DNA of 64,000 nucleotides. Source: Rhodoferax koreense (GTDB lineage: Bacteria > Pseudomonadota > Gammaproteobacteria > Burkholderiales > Burkholderiaceae_C). The stretch's first letter is position 1, and each line of letters opens with the position of its first letter. The notes below the pieces were generated by a model. That model did not search any database. It was not told where the DNA came from and saw only the letters and a program-made list of their open reading frames with translations. Positions 30,901 through 40,072 of the stretch are shown here, one piece after another. A program made the position numbers and the translations under genes. The stretch covers positions 2,790,001 to 2,854,000 of the forward strand of contig NZ_CP019236.1 in NCBI RefSeq assembly GCF_001955695.1, read 5' to 3'.

Positions 30901-33486
30901 GTAAGCCGGGAAGGCCGCGGCGACGCCTGGGAGGTCGCCATGCGCCGCATCGACCTGCCAGGCCGCGCCCCCCGGCAGCCGCGCGCTGGCCAGCGTGACA
31001 CGGCCGTCGCCACCACCGGGCGCATCCAGGTAGGACAGGCCGTCCGCCCCCATGGTGATGCCGTCGGGCGTGAACGGGGCATGGCCGGCGACGAGCAGCA
31101 TCTTCGCGGCATCGGCGCCAAGCGTCAGGGCCTGCGCGTCCAGCCGCCGGCGCAGCGCCACCGCCTGGTCGAGCACGGGTTGCGGCGGCGCGCCCCATTG
31201 GTATGCGGTGAGCTGCAGGCTGGCGTCGTGCCAGAAGCTGCGTTCGCGCAGCCGGGCGAGGTCGTCGTCGGCCAGCTGCTGCCAGGTGGTGGCCAGGTCG
31301 AGTCGCAGCGCTGGATCGAGCAGGGCCGCCTGCAGCTGCAGGAAGCCAGGCATGGCCGCCATCACCTCGCGCGCGCCGCGGTTGTCGAACAGGCCGCCGA
31401 AGGCCGCCAGCGCATTGCCGAAGTTGTCGTCGCCCGAGAGGACCTGCATCGGTGACCACGATCCCGCGTTGGGCGTGCCGAGCATCAGCAGCCGGGCCCG
31501 GGGGTGGGCCATCATGCGTTGCCACGTGGCCGGCCGTTCGAGCTGCATGGTGCGCGCCAGCAGGCCACCCATGGAATGCGCGAGCAGCCGCACCGGCTGG
31601 CCGCTGGCCGCACGCGCGTCCAGCGCCGCATCGACCGCCAGTGCCAGGCGGCGTGCCTCGTCTTCGGTGGGACGGCGCCAGTCGTAGCCGAACGCGATCA
31701 CCTCATGTGTTTCGGCCAGCCTGGCGATCAGGCGGTCGTAGACCTGGCCGACCGGACCGTCGGCCTCCACGTGGCCGGCCGTGGCCGGATCCCAAGCCAG
31801 GCTTTTCAAGCCGTTGACGAAACGCAGGGCCAGCCAGATGCGTTCGCCGTCGCGCCTGAGGTTCGAGCCGAGGATGCCGGGCAGCAGGAACACGGCGGGC
31901 CTGGCGGCGTCGACACCACGCGGACGCAGGGCCGGGGGCGGGCCGCGGCTGCCTCTGGTGTCCTGCCCGGCCCAGGACAGCGGGCCGATGGTCTTGAAGC
32001 CGGCCGGCGAGTTGTCGGCCAGACCCGCCACCACGGCCGCCACCGAAGCTTCGTTCGCGAAATAGGTGAAGTGCGACACGTGGCCGCCGCGCGCGAGTAC
32101 GAAGCTGGCACCGTCGGCGCGCGGCACGCCGCCGTACATGGACCGCGTCTGCACCACCAGGTCGTTGTCGGTCCAGAAGAAGGCGTCGGACAGCAAGGTC
32201 TTCACCCACGTCGCCAGGCTGTCGCCCTGTGTGTCGCCCGCGACCACGCGCAGCGTGCCGGGCACCGGCAGCGGCGTCTGGTTGAGCCAGCGCACCATTG
32301 GGTTGTCGGGCATCATGGCTTCCAGGCCGGGCAGCTCGGCCGGGTCGGCGCGACGGCGCGCCACCTCGTACAGGAAGTCGACCAGTTGCGGCGCCACCGG
32401 CACATGGGCCAGCTCCAGGCTCCATTTGAGCACCGAGAGATAGGCGTCGAGCCGTTTAGACGCCAGCAGCGTGCCGCGCGCGGGGCAACCCACGCGCAGC
32501 ACGCGTTCGACGCGGATGCGTTTGCCCCGCGCCAGTTCGACCAGGTGTTGCAGATCGTTGCGCTGCGGTCCGTAGGCCGGCCCCTCGAAAAAGGCCAGAT
32601 CGGCGGCATCCACCGGCTGCGGCGCGCAGGCCCTGGCCAGCACCTCGCCGACCAGCCCGCCGCGCGAATGCGCGAGCAGGTGCAACCGTGCGCCGTCGGG
32701 CAGCGTCCGCACCAACGCCAGTGCATTGGCGATCGGGCTCTGTCCCAGCGTCGCGTGGTCGAAGCCGTACACCTGGCCGGCGTAATGGGCGAACAGCGCC
32801 TGCACCTGTTGCGGGTGTTGCGTCCACATCTGGCCGAAGGTGGCGATGGTGTCGACGAAGGTGCCGTGCAGCAGCACCAGCAAGGGGCCTTCCGCCGCGG
32901 GGGGCGGCTGGACGCACAGCAGGCCGCTGCCCTTGAGGGAGGCGGGCAGGGCGCCTGGCGACAGCGCGTCCGGCAGGGCATACAGGCCGGTCTCGACCTG
33001 GGCGTCCAGCGCGACCGTGATGGCCGCGCCGGCCAGGCCCGCGGCCGCACCCGGCAGGCCGGTGACGATGTCGAAGCCGTGCAGCAGTGCCTGACCGATC
33101 ATTGTGCGCGCCTGAGGTGCTTCGCCGCGCGTCAGGCCCGACCAGGCCAGTTGCGCCGTCACCTGCACCGGCTGCCGGTCGGCGGCCTTCATCGCGCCGC
33201 GCACCAGGCCCTCGGTCTGGGCGCGGAACAGGTCGCGGGCGTTTTCGGGGTGCAGCACCAGCGTCGGGCCGTCGGTCAGGCCCAGCACCACCACGTCTTC
33301 GCCGGGGCGGGCGGTTGCGGTGACCCCGGCTTGCGGGCTCTGGACGTTGTCGCGGGAAGCCCCGGGGCCGATCCGCACCGACAGCTTCACCCGGCCGCGG
33401 TGCTGTGGGCCTGGCGAACCCCGCGCGGCCGCCACCGGCTGGCCCGGTACGGTGAACCCGATGTCGTGCTGCGCTCGGCTGGCCAT
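27958..33486 (-). CDS. Giant protein: two alpha/beta hydrolase domains, CHAT protease and helical repeats
   Basis: 1842 residues. After an unassigned N-terminus (1-175), a first alpha/beta hydrolase (about 180-480) has nucleophile Ser274 in AHSRGG. A second, lipase-like one (about 525-800) has LLPGILGSN, GYDWRR and Ser638 in AHSMGG. An unassigned region (about 850-1200) follows, then a CHAT caspase-like protease with His1368 in LHLAGHGAL and Cys1408 in FLNCCHLA. A C-terminal TPR-like helical region runs to the end. No signal peptide or membrane helix is seen. AGGAGG lies 5 bases before the ATG. It is the middle gene between the caspase and TIR genes. A biological-conflict role is inferred from the domains. 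Confidence 0.85.
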   Translation of the reverse strand: MASRAQHDIGFTVPGQPVAAARGSPGPQHRGRVKLSVRIGPGASRDNVQSPQAGVTATARPGEDVVVLGLTDGPTLVLHPENARDLFRAQTEGLVRGAMKAADRQPVQVTAQLAWSGLTRGEAPQARTMIGQALLHGFDIVTGLPGAAAGLAGAAITVALDAQVETGLYALPDALSPGALPASLKGSGLLCVQPPPAAEGPLLVLLHGTFVDTIATFGQMWTQHPQQVQALFAHYAGQVYGFDHATLGQSPIANALALVRTLPDGARLHLLAHSRGGLVGEVLARACAPQPVDAADLAFFEGPAYGPQRNDLQHLVELARGKRIRVERVLRVGCPARGTLLASKRLDAYLSVLKWSLELAHVPVAPQLVDFLYEVARRRADPAELPGLEAMMPDNPMVRWLNQTPLPVPGTLRVVAGDTQGDSLATWVKTLLSDAFFWTDNDLVVQTRSMYGGVPRADGASFVLARGGHVSHFTYFANEASVAAVVAGLADNSPAGFKTIGPLSWAGQDTRGSRGPPPALRPRGVDAARPAVFLLPGILGSNLRRDGERIWLALRFVNGLKSLAWDPATAGHVEADGPVGQVYDRLIARLAETHEVIAFGYDWRRPTEDEARRLALAVDAALDARAASGQPVRLLAHSMGGLLARTMQLERPATWQRMMAHPRARLLMLGTPNAGSWSPMQVLSGDDNFGNALAAFGGLFDNRGAREVMAAMPGFLQLQAALLDPALRLDLATTWQQLADDDLARLRERSFWHDASLQLTAYQWGAPPQPVLDQAVALRRRLDAQALTLGADAAKMLLVAGHAPFTPDGITMGADGLSYLDAPGGGDGRVTLASARLPGGAAWQVDAAHGDLPGVAAAFPAYLELLETGTTQLLPRLPDAAPATRGAVDRHVPSRPSRGTQASQPPSDIADVFGTPLPATPSPRREGGLADPPLRVAVLNADLRFVHQPLVVGHYRSLLLTGTEAVVDALLGRAMSRSLAAGLYPDAPGAQQVFINLHRPADNLLDLPRPHAVVVAGLGHEGRLRATDLAYSVCQAVLAYAQRVAERSATEFEMAATLVGSGGSGISAGAAAQAVAQGAFDARRKLRQNGGPALRQLILVELFLDRASEAWRSLQVQATAAPGQIIVAGPVRQGTGAMRRSLDASYRGAAYDLISALTGPPENGQPTIAYTLDTRRARTEVRALQAQGTLLRELVHAASDHTRHDARIGRTLFNLLVPVEMEPFLGGTSEMIIELDAGTAVIPWELLDTGQTGEERGGHGTGEALPWAIRSKLLRKLQLGSRQFRAQPSDATTEDHVLVVGEPLCDAPYPALPGARSEALAVAARLGSGANGLTADRLTVLASGRDDARSVVGALFAHPYRALHLAGHGALAQAGNTGGMVLSGQAFLGAAEVQAMRVVPELVFLNCCHLAGRTAETALAPFDRAGFAANIAEALIGVGVRCVIAAGWAVEDGPAEIFATTFYEVLLRGERFIDAVAAARSAAWRANPQGSTWAAYQCYGDPGWTWRRSDAGTDTPRAPPSLAEEFAGVSSPVALTLALENLVVRMRFGGGDPALQHGKVAFLAQRHGGEASLEDGLDWSSMGAVAESFGLAFAEAQDLDQAIAWYRRALAAHDGSASLRAAEQLGNLLARRGELSVDLDTARKDIAEALHRLQQLAALQPTPERHNLLGSACKRQAMVANRERDTQAEIKALREMVRHYGLAETTAAPGNAGFYAALNGMAGALRLALLEGRPARIAADRLTQVRAALQDAAERRPDFWSVVGGIELRLLQALTDRTLVEAADALRHDLQDLKTRVSAPAMWASVYAQARFVLGPYRAQAGAPDARAADDLLSSLEAMAAG

Positions 33487-33545
33487 GGAAGCCTCCTGTG
33501 GCGGACTGGCGGGAAAGGGGGCCGGTCACCCCCTTCGGACGGGGC

Positions 33546-34499
33546 TCAGGCGGCTTTGACTTTCTCGGGCGGCGGCTCCACGGTGAACGGCGTTTGCTTG
33601 AGGAAAGCCGCCGCTGCGCCCAGGGTGAACAGGTTCGGCGACTGGGTGGGCGGCAGGCCGGCCTTGATGCGCGCCTGGAACAGGGCGTAGCTGCCGGTGA
33701 ACGCGCCGTTGTTCCAGACCTTGAGCAGCTGCTCGGTGAAGGCCCCGTTGTGGTCGCCGTCCATCGAGGTCTGGTTGTCCTGGCAGCCGGAGATCAGCAC
33801 CACCGCGGGTTTGAAGGCGGACGCGATGGTGGTGAGCCGGCCGCTCGTGGCCACGTTCACGGCGACGTTGGCCAAGGCCGCGTCGGGGTCGATCATGGCC
33901 TTGCCCGCGGCCTTGCCGACTTCCTTCTGCAAGTCGTCGTAGAAGGCCTGGTGCTCGCGGTAGACGCGCATGGCCACGGCCGGCGGCATGAGCTTGGGAC
34001 GCTGGTGCGGCAGGGTGTCGAACTGCGGCGGCAGTTCGCGCACCACGGTGCCGCTGTGGCAGCTGTCGGACAGCACCAGGATGCGCACGCCCGCCTTGAA
34101 TTTGCCGAGTTCGAAGTACAGCTCGTCGTCGATCAGCTGGCCGTCGTACAGGCACCAGGTTTCGTCCTGCTTGTCGGCTTCGTCGCCGCTCACGTCCGGC
34201 ACCTGCCCGCCGTGGCCCGAATAACTCATGAAGAAGAAGTCTCCCGCCTTCAGCGCCTTGGCCGCGCTGCGCATGGCGCCCAGCATCTTCGCGCGCGTGG
34301 CCTGTTTGGTCAGCAGCACCGTCGGCTTGAGGCCCTTGGACCTGGCGATGGCCGCCATGTCGTTGGCGTCGAATTCGCAGGCGGCGAGTTCACCGCTCCA
34401 GCCGCTATAGGCCGCGGGGCTGACCGCATTGAGCCCGATGTGCAGCGACAGCGCCGTGGTCTTGGCGAGGCGTGATTTGCCTTCTTCCTTGTGGGCCAT
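33546..34499 (-). CDS. Caspase-family (metacaspase-like) cysteine protease
   Basis: A 317-residue C14-type peptidase. The caspase fold begins [20 protein letters not shown] and carries the catalytic dyad His96 in MSYSGHGGQ and Cys147 in [10 protein letters not shown], with the acidic [16 protein letters not shown] segment near the end of the p10-like part. No signal peptide is seen, so it is probably cytosolic. ATG 34499 (MAHKEEGK) has GGAG about 6 bases upstream. It is the first gene of the operon, 59 bases before the CHAT/hydrolase gene. Bacterial caspases usually cleave after Arg/Lys; the target here could be the large neighbour or a toxin, which is speculation. Confidence 0.9.
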   Translation of the reverse strand: MAHKEEGKSRLAKTTALSLHIGLNAVSPAAYSGWSGELAACEFDANDMAAIARSKGLKPTVLLTKQATRAKMLGAMRSAAKALKAGDFFFMSYSGHGGQVPDVSGDEADKQDETWCLYDGQLIDDELYFELGKFKAGVRILVLSDSCHSGTVVRELPPQFDTLPHQRPKLMPPAVAMRVYREHQAFYDDLQKEVGKAAGKAMIDPDAALANVAVNVATSGRLTTIASAFKPAVVLISGCQDNQTSMDGDHNGAFTEQLLKVWNNGAFTGSYALFQARIKAGLPPTQSPNLFTLGAAAAFLKQTPFTVEPPPEKVKAA

Positions 34500-34654
34500 G
34501 ATGTTCTCCGTCTTGGGTGGGACGGCAAACATAATCTGCCCCCATGGCGCGCCTTGTCAAGCGCAAAAGGGGGAGGCGGCAGCCATCCTGTAAGGCGGTG
34601 TAAGTGCGCGGCTGCGCGCGACTCCTTGCGACGCGCTGCGGCCTGTGGCGGTCT

Positions 34655-35065
34655 TCAGCGCAGGCCGCCGCCCGGCGCGTCTTCGGCGCGCTGGATGAGC
34701 TCGACCTTGTAGCCGTCCGGATCGGTGACGAAGGCGATGACGGTGGTGCCGCCCTTCACCGGCCCGGCCTCGCGGGTCACCACGCCGCCGGCGGCCTTGA
34801 TCTTCTCGCAGGCCGCATAGGCATCGGGCACGCCGAGGGCGATGTGGCCATAGGCCGTGCCGAGCTCGTAGCGGTCGACGCCCCAGTTGTAGGTGAGTTC
34901 GATCTCGGCGTGCTCGGGATTGGTGCCATAGCCGACGAAGGCCAGCGAATACTTGTATTCGGGGTTCTCGGAGGTGCGTTGCAGCGTCATGCCGAGCACC
35001 TTGGTGTAGAAATCGATGGAGCGCTGGAGGTTGCCAACGCGCAGCATGGTGTGGAGAAGGCGCAT
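34655..35065 (-). CDS. gloA: Lactoylglutathione lyase (glyoxalase I)
   Basis: A 136-residue metal enzyme that converts the methylglyoxal-glutathione hemithioacetal to S-lactoylglutathione. The metal ligands are visible: His5 (MRLLHTML), Glu in AEIELTYNW, His in YGHIALGV and Glu in YKVELIQ. It matches the bacterial Ni-type length. It lies upstream of the caspase operon on the same strand but 155 bases away, and is a normal housekeeping detoxification gene. Confidence 0.95.
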   Translation of the reverse strand: MRLLHTMLRVGNLQRSIDFYTKVLGMTLQRTSENPEYKYSLAFVGYGTNPEHAEIELTYNWGVDRYELGTAYGHIALGVPDAYAACEKIKAAGGVVTREAGPVKGGTTVIAFVTDPDGYKVELIQRAEDAPGGGLR

Positions 35066-35131
35066 GTCGTGGATTCGTGGGTTGTGGCAAGACCTTGCAT
35101 TGTCGCCACGATTGCGCCGGCGTGCAGCGCC

Positions 35132-35689
35132 TCAGCGTGCCGGCATCTCGAACAACAGGCAGGTCGTGGTCGCGTGCGCATAGAGCGTGCCATCGGCGCC
35201 CACCAGCCGGGCCTCGGCCGTGGCGAGCTGGCGTCCGCAGTGGATGACCTTGCCTTCGGCGCGCACGCGCTGCACCTTGGGCGTCAGCGCCTTCACCATG
35301 TTGACGCCGAGCTCGGCCGTGGTGTAGCCCCGGCCGGCCGGCATCAGTGTGTGGACCGCGCAGCCCAGCGCCGAGTCGAGCAGGGTGGCGAACCAGCCGC
35401 CGTGCACCGTGCCCATCGGGTTCAGGTGGGCGGCGCCCGGCGTGCCCTGGAAGATGGCCCGGCCCGGGCCGACGTCGACCAGCAGGAAGTCGAGCGTCTG
35501 GGCGATGGTGGCGTAGGGCAGCTCGGCGCGAAGGATGGCCTGCAGCACCTCCAGCCCGGTCTTGCCGGCGATCTGCTCGGGCCTGGACACGCCCGGGCCC
35601 GGTCCGGCCGCCATGCGTGTGCGGATGTCTAGTTCCTCGGCCAGCCAGGCGGCGGTCTGGTCGGTGTTGGTGGTAGGGCGGTCGTTCAT
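35132..35689 (-). CDS. PaaI-family acyl-CoA thioesterase
   Basis: A 185-residue hotdog-fold protein with the family active-site segment LNPMGTVHGGWFATLLDSALGCA (read in parts: MGTVHGGW, LLDSALG), then YTTAELGVNMVKA and a C-terminal beta strand GTLYAHATTTC. Such enzymes hydrolyse aryl- or acyl-CoA esters in the cytosol. An N-terminal extension of about 45 residues precedes the domain. It is 66 bases upstream of gloA and may be co-transcribed, without a shared pathway. Confidence 0.88.
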   Translation of the reverse strand: MNDRPTTNTDQTAAWLAEELDIRTRMAAGPGPGVSRPEQIAGKTGLEVLQAILRAELPYATIAQTLDFLLVDVGPGRAIFQGTPGAAHLNPMGTVHGGWFATLLDSALGCAVHTLMPAGRGYTTAELGVNMVKALTPKVQRVRAEGKVIHCGRQLATAEARLVGADGTLYAHATTTCLLFEMPAR

Positions 35690-35860
35690 GCGGGCTCCGT
35701 CGTTGCGAGTGCGGACATTGTCCGCGTGGCCGAGGCGGATCGGCTGACAATTCGGCGACTTCGACGGTGCTGTGGCGGCCTCGTCGCGAACCCCGAAAAC
35801 CCCCCGAAAACCTTTGAAAAGGCCCTAAACTGGCGGCCTCCTCGCTACGGATTCGGGTCC

Positions 35861-38800
35861 ATGCACGTTCCAACGTCCTCTGGTTCCTCGAGCTTGATGG
35901 AAAGTGCAGCTTTGCTTACCGGGCCGGCTGTGCGGCGCAGGTTGTTCGTTCTGGCGGCAAGCCTCATCCTGCTGTCAGGTGCCGTGTTGTGCGGCGTGCT
36001 GGCCCATTTGCACGGCGAGGCCGTGCAGGCGGCGGAGCGCCTCACGGCTTCTTTCGCACAGGTGATCGAAGAACAGACCAGCCGCACGCTGCAGACCGTG
36101 GACCAGCAACTGCAACTGGCCGCGCGCCGCCTGGCCGAGCAAGGCGCCGCCGGCCCGCTCGGCGAGACGACCGTCAGGACCATGCTGCGCGAGCAGATCA
36201 AGGATCTGCCCTTCGTGCGTGCGATGTGGGTGCTCGACGCGCAGGGCCGCATCGCCTACGACTCGGACGTCGGCAACATCGGCCTGAGCCTGGCCGACCG
36301 CGGCTATTTCCAGATCTACCAGAGCCAACCCCAGACCACGCTCCACATCGGCAGCCCGGTGCGCAGCCGAGGCAGCGGCACCTGGCTGATCGGCATCTCG
36401 CGGCCGTTGATCGGTGCCGACGGCAGCCTCCAGGGTGTGGTCGTGGCCGGGTTGGAGCCGCCCTATTTCGACCGGCTGTGGCGGTTGGCGGACCTGGGCG
36501 AAGGCGGCTCGGTGGCGCTTTTTCGCCGCAGTGGCGAACTGATGATGCGCAGTCCGTTCGACGACGCCGCCATGGCCATGGACTTTCGCAAGAACGCCTT
36601 GTTCACCCAGTACCTGCCGCGCAGCGCCGAGGGGCGCGTCGAGGAAACCAGCCCGATCGACGGGCAGACGCGCGTCTATGCCTACCGCACGATGAGCACG
36701 CAGCCCGGGCTGGTGGTGGTGGTGGGGCAGTCCTACGCGCTCGCGCTCTCGGCCTGGCGGCAGCTGGCATGGCTGGCGTTGGTGCTGTGGCTCCTGGGCT
36801 CGGCCACGGTGGTGACGATCTGCTTCTTCGCCTACAAGGCCTGGCTGCGCCTGCAGCGGGCTGACGCCGACCAGCAGCGGATGGCGCAGCGGTTGGTGCT
36901 GGCCACCGAGGCGGCCTCGATCGGCGTCTGGGACTGGGATGCGGAGAACGACCGCTGGTACGCCACGCCGATGTACTTCACCATGCTGGGTTATGACCCG
37001 GAAGAGGGCTTCACCAGCCGCGAGCGCTGGATCGAACGCCTTCATCCGCAGGACCGGGAGGCGGTGGCCGCCAAGGTTGCGGACGTGCTCGCCCGGCGCG
37101 AGGTCGAATACCGCTACGAGGCGCGGATGCGCCACGCCGACGGTACCTACCGCTGGATTGGCGTGATCGGCAAGGCGCTGAGCCGCAACGCCAGCGGCGA
37201 GGTACAGCGGCTGGTGGGCGTGCGCATGGACATCGACCAGCGCAAGCGGGCCGAGCAGGAGCGGCTCAGCATTTTCGAGCGCATCACCGACGCCTTCGTG
37301 GCGCTGGACCGCACACTGCGCTACACGTACATCAACCCGGCCGCCGCGGCCTTGCTGGGCCGCGCGCCGGCCGAGCTGATCGGCCAGCGCATCGACACCG
37401 TGTTTCCCGGACTGAGTGACCACGGCACCTACCACCGGATGGCGCAGGCGATCGCCGACCAGCAACCAGCCCAGCTGGAAGACTATTTCGCCCCCTTCGA
37501 CCGATGGTTCGAGGTGCGCCTGTACCCATCGCCCGAAGGTGTCACGGTGTATTTCCGCGACGTGAGCGAGCGCCGGCGGGCGGCGGAAGAACTGCGCCTG
37601 AGCGAAGAGAGCCTGGCGATCACGCTGCAGTCGATCGGCGACGCGGTGATCGCCACCGACACGCTGGGCCGCGTGACCCGCATGAACCCGACCGCCGAAC
37701 GTCTGACCGGCTGGACCCTGGCAGAAGCGCAGGGCCTGCCCCTGGCGGAAGTGTTTCGCATCGTCAACGCGCAGACGGGTGAGCCCGTCACCAATCCGGC
37801 GGAGCTGGTGCTCAGTCGCGGCGAGGTCGTCGGCCTGGCCAACCACACGACGCTGCTGTCGCGCGATGGCAGGCAGTACCAGATTTCCGACCGCGGCGCG
37901 CCGATACGCGACGGCCAGGGCCGCATCGTCGGCGTGGTGATGGTGTTCAGCGACGTGACCGAGGCCTACCGCGTCGCGCGGGCGCTGGAGCAGACGGCCG
38001 AACTGCTCGAGCGGACCGGGGAAACCGCCAAGGTCGGCGGCTGGGAACTCGACCTGCGCAGCGGGCAGGTGTATTTTTCGCGGGAGACCTGCCGCATCCA
38101 CGAGGTCGAGCCGCCGTTCTCGCCCAGCCTGGACCAGGCACTGGCGTTCTATACCCCCGAATGGCAGGTTGTGGTGCGCGCTGCCGTGCAGGCCGCCGTC
38201 GACGAGGGCCACCCGTGGGACATGGAGTGGCCGATGACCACAGCCAAGGGCCGCCACATCTGGGTGCGCAGCCAGGGCTTCGCCGTGCGCGAAGATGACC
38301 ACATCGTGCGCCTGCGCGGCGCGTTCCACGACATCACCGAGCGCCGGCACGCCGAAGACGAACTGCGCGCCGCGTCCAGCCGCACCCAGGCGATCCTGGA
38401 CAACATGAGCGACGGTGTGATCACCGTGGATGCGCAAGGACGCATCGACTCCTTCAACAAGGCCGCAAGCGCGATCTTCGGCTATGCGCCGGAAGAGGCG
38501 TTCGGCCACAACCTGACCATGCTGATGGCCGCACCGGCCCCGCAATCCGACGGTGCCCGGTTGCTGCAACAACTCGGCACCGGAACGCTGCAGATCACCG
38601 ACGGCGCGCGCGAATACGAAGGCCGGCGCCAGGATGGCAGCGTGTTCCCAATGAGCCTCACCGTGTCGAGCAACGGCGAGGGCCGCGACAACGCCTTCAT
38701 CGGGGTGGTGCGCGACATCACCCGCGAGCGCGAGGCCATGGAGGAAATCCGGCGCCTGGCCTTCTTCGACCTGTTGACCGGCCTGCCGAACAGGCGGCTG

Positions 38801-40057
38801 CTGATGGACCGGTTGAAGCAGGCCATGGCCAGTTCGGCCCGCACCGGCCAGCACGGCGCCCTGGTGCTGCTGGACCTCGACCACTTCAAGCTGCTCAACG
38901 ATTCGCGCGGCCATGACGTGGGCGACATCCTGCTCCAGCAGGCGGCCGAGCGCCTGCGCGGCTGCGTGCGTGAGTGCGACACCGTGGCGCGCCTGGGCGG
39001 CGACGAGTTCGTGGTGCTGCTGGAAGACCTGAGCCGCCAGCCGCGGGAGGCGGCGGCCCATGCGGAGGTCACCGCGATGAAGATCCTCGACGCCTTCAAG
39101 CCGCTGTTCTCGCTGCGCCAGCAGCAGCACGAAAGCACCCCCAGCATCGGCATCGTGGTGTTCGGCAGCGACCATGACGGTGTGGACGAGCTGCTGAAGA
39201 AGGCGGACCTGGCCATGTACCAGGCCAAGGCCGCCGGCCGCAACAATGCACGCTTCTTCGATCCCGAAATGCAGGCGGCCGTGGCCGCCCACGAGGCACT
39301 GGAAAAGGACCTGCGTCGCGGCCTGGCCATGAAGGAGTTCGTGCTGTATTACCAGGTCCAGGTGGATGGCCGCGGAGACACCCTGGGCGCCGAGGCCTTG
39401 GTGCGGTGGCAGCATCCGTCGCGCGGACTGGTGGCGCCCGGCCACTTCATTCCCCTGGCCGAGGAGACCGGGCTGATCCTGCCGCTGGGCCAGTGGGTGC
39501 TCGACAGCGCCTGCGCGCAACTCGTCGAATGGGCCGCCGATCCGGTCACCGCGCGCTGGACCATGGCCGTGAACGTGAGCGCCTCGCAGTTCGCCCAGGT
39601 CGATTTCGTCGACCACGTGAGCCAGGCGCTCGCCCGCACCGGCGCCGATCCGCGGCTGCTCAAGCTCGAACTCACGGAGAGCATGCTGGTGGGCGACATG
39701 GAAGACGTGATCCGCAAGATGAACCAGATCAAGTCACAAGGCGTCGGTTTCTCGCTCGACGACTTCGGCACCGGCTATTCCTCGCTGTCCTACCTCAAGC
39801 GCCTGCCGCTGGACCAGTTGAAGATCGACCAGTCCTTCGTGCGCGACGTGCTCGTCGACGCCAGCGACGCCGTCATCGCCCGCACCATCGTGGCGCTGGG
39901 CCAGAGCCTGGGGTTGCGGGTGATTGCCGAAGGCGTCGAGACCGCCGAGCACCGCGATTTCCTCGCCCAGATCGGCTGCGATGGCTTCCAGGGTTATTTC
40001 TTCGGCCGGCCGGCACCGGCGCAGACTTTGGCGCGCCCGTCGGTGGTGCCGGACTGA
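35861..40057 (+). CDS. Membrane multi-PAS diguanylate cyclase/phosphodiesterase (GGDEF-EAL)
   Basis: About 1398 residues. TM1 (about 24-48) and TM2 (about 300-325) bracket a periplasmic Cache-like sensor (residues 50-295). Five PAS segments follow at roughly 345, 470, 587, 716 and 840. A GGDEF domain has the intact GGDEF motif at 1046-1050 and an inhibitory RxxD site (RECD) five residues before it. An EAL domain has EAL at 1178-1180, ELTESML, DDFGTGYSS and EGVET, so both cyclic-di-GMP synthesis and breakdown are possible. ATG 35861 (MHVPTSSG) is preferred to the longer frame from 35726. It stands alone and converges with the sugar-acid SDR gene. Confidence 0.93.
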   Translation: MHVPTSSGSSSLMESAALLTGPAVRRRLFVLAASLILLSGAVLCGVLAHLHGEAVQAAERLTASFAQVIEEQTSRTLQTVDQQLQLAARRLAEQGAAGPLGETTVRTMLREQIKDLPFVRAMWVLDAQGRIAYDSDVGNIGLSLADRGYFQIYQSQPQTTLHIGSPVRSRGSGTWLIGISRPLIGADGSLQGVVVAGLEPPYFDRLWRLADLGEGGSVALFRRSGELMMRSPFDDAAMAMDFRKNALFTQYLPRSAEGRVEETSPIDGQTRVYAYRTMSTQPGLVVVVGQSYALALSAWRQLAWLALVLWLLGSATVVTICFFAYKAWLRLQRADADQQRMAQRLVLATEAASIGVWDWDAENDRWYATPMYFTMLGYDPEEGFTSRERWIERLHPQDREAVAAKVADVLARREVEYRYEARMRHADGTYRWIGVIGKALSRNASGEVQRLVGVRMDIDQRKRAEQERLSIFERITDAFVALDRTLRYTYINPAAAALLGRAPAELIGQRIDTVFPGLSDHGTYHRMAQAIADQQPAQLEDYFAPFDRWFEVRLYPSPEGVTVYFRDVSERRRAAEELRLSEESLAITLQSIGDAVIATDTLGRVTRMNPTAERLTGWTLAEAQGLPLAEVFRIVNAQTGEPVTNPAELVLSRGEVVGLANHTTLLSRDGRQYQISDRGAPIRDGQGRIVGVVMVFSDVTEAYRVARALEQTAELLERTGETAKVGGWELDLRSGQVYFSRETCRIHEVEPPFSPSLDQALAFYTPEWQVVVRAAVQAAVDEGHPWDMEWPMTTAKGRHIWVRSQGFAVREDDHIVRLRGAFHDITERRHAEDELRAASSRTQAILDNMSDGVITVDAQGRIDSFNKAASAIFGYAPEEAFGHNLTMLMAAPAPQSDGARLLQQLGTGTLQITDGAREYEGRRQDGSVFPMSLTVSSNGEGRDNAFIGVVRDITREREAMEEIRRLAFFDLLTGLPNRRLLMDRLKQAMASSARTGQHGALVLLDLDHFKLLNDSRGHDVGDILLQQAAERLRGCVRECDTVARLGGDEFVVLLEDLSRQPREAAAHAEVTAMKILDAFKPLFSLRQQQHESTPSIGIVVFGSDHDGVDELLKKADLAMYQAKAAGRNNARFFDPEMQAAVAAHEALEKDLRRGLAMKEFVLYYQVQVDGRGDTLGAEALVRWQHPSRGLVAPGHFIPLAEETGLILPLGQWVLDSACAQLVEWAADPVTARWTMAVNVSASQFAQVDFVDHVSQALARTGADPRLLKLELTESMLVGDMEDVIRKMNQIKSQGVGFSLDDFGTGYSSLSYLKRLPLDQLKIDQSFVRDVLVDASDAVIARTIVALGQSLGLRVIAEGVETAEHRDFLAQIGCDGFQGYFFGRPAPAQTLARPSVVPD

Positions 40058-40072
40058 TCGTGTGCGGGCGGA

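Noticed and set aside
26322..34499. Prophage or integrative-element origin of the TIR/CHAT/caspase island
   Set aside because: No integrase, attachment repeats, tRNA gene or clear base-composition shift is visible. Horizontal transfer is possible but unsupported by this sequence alone.
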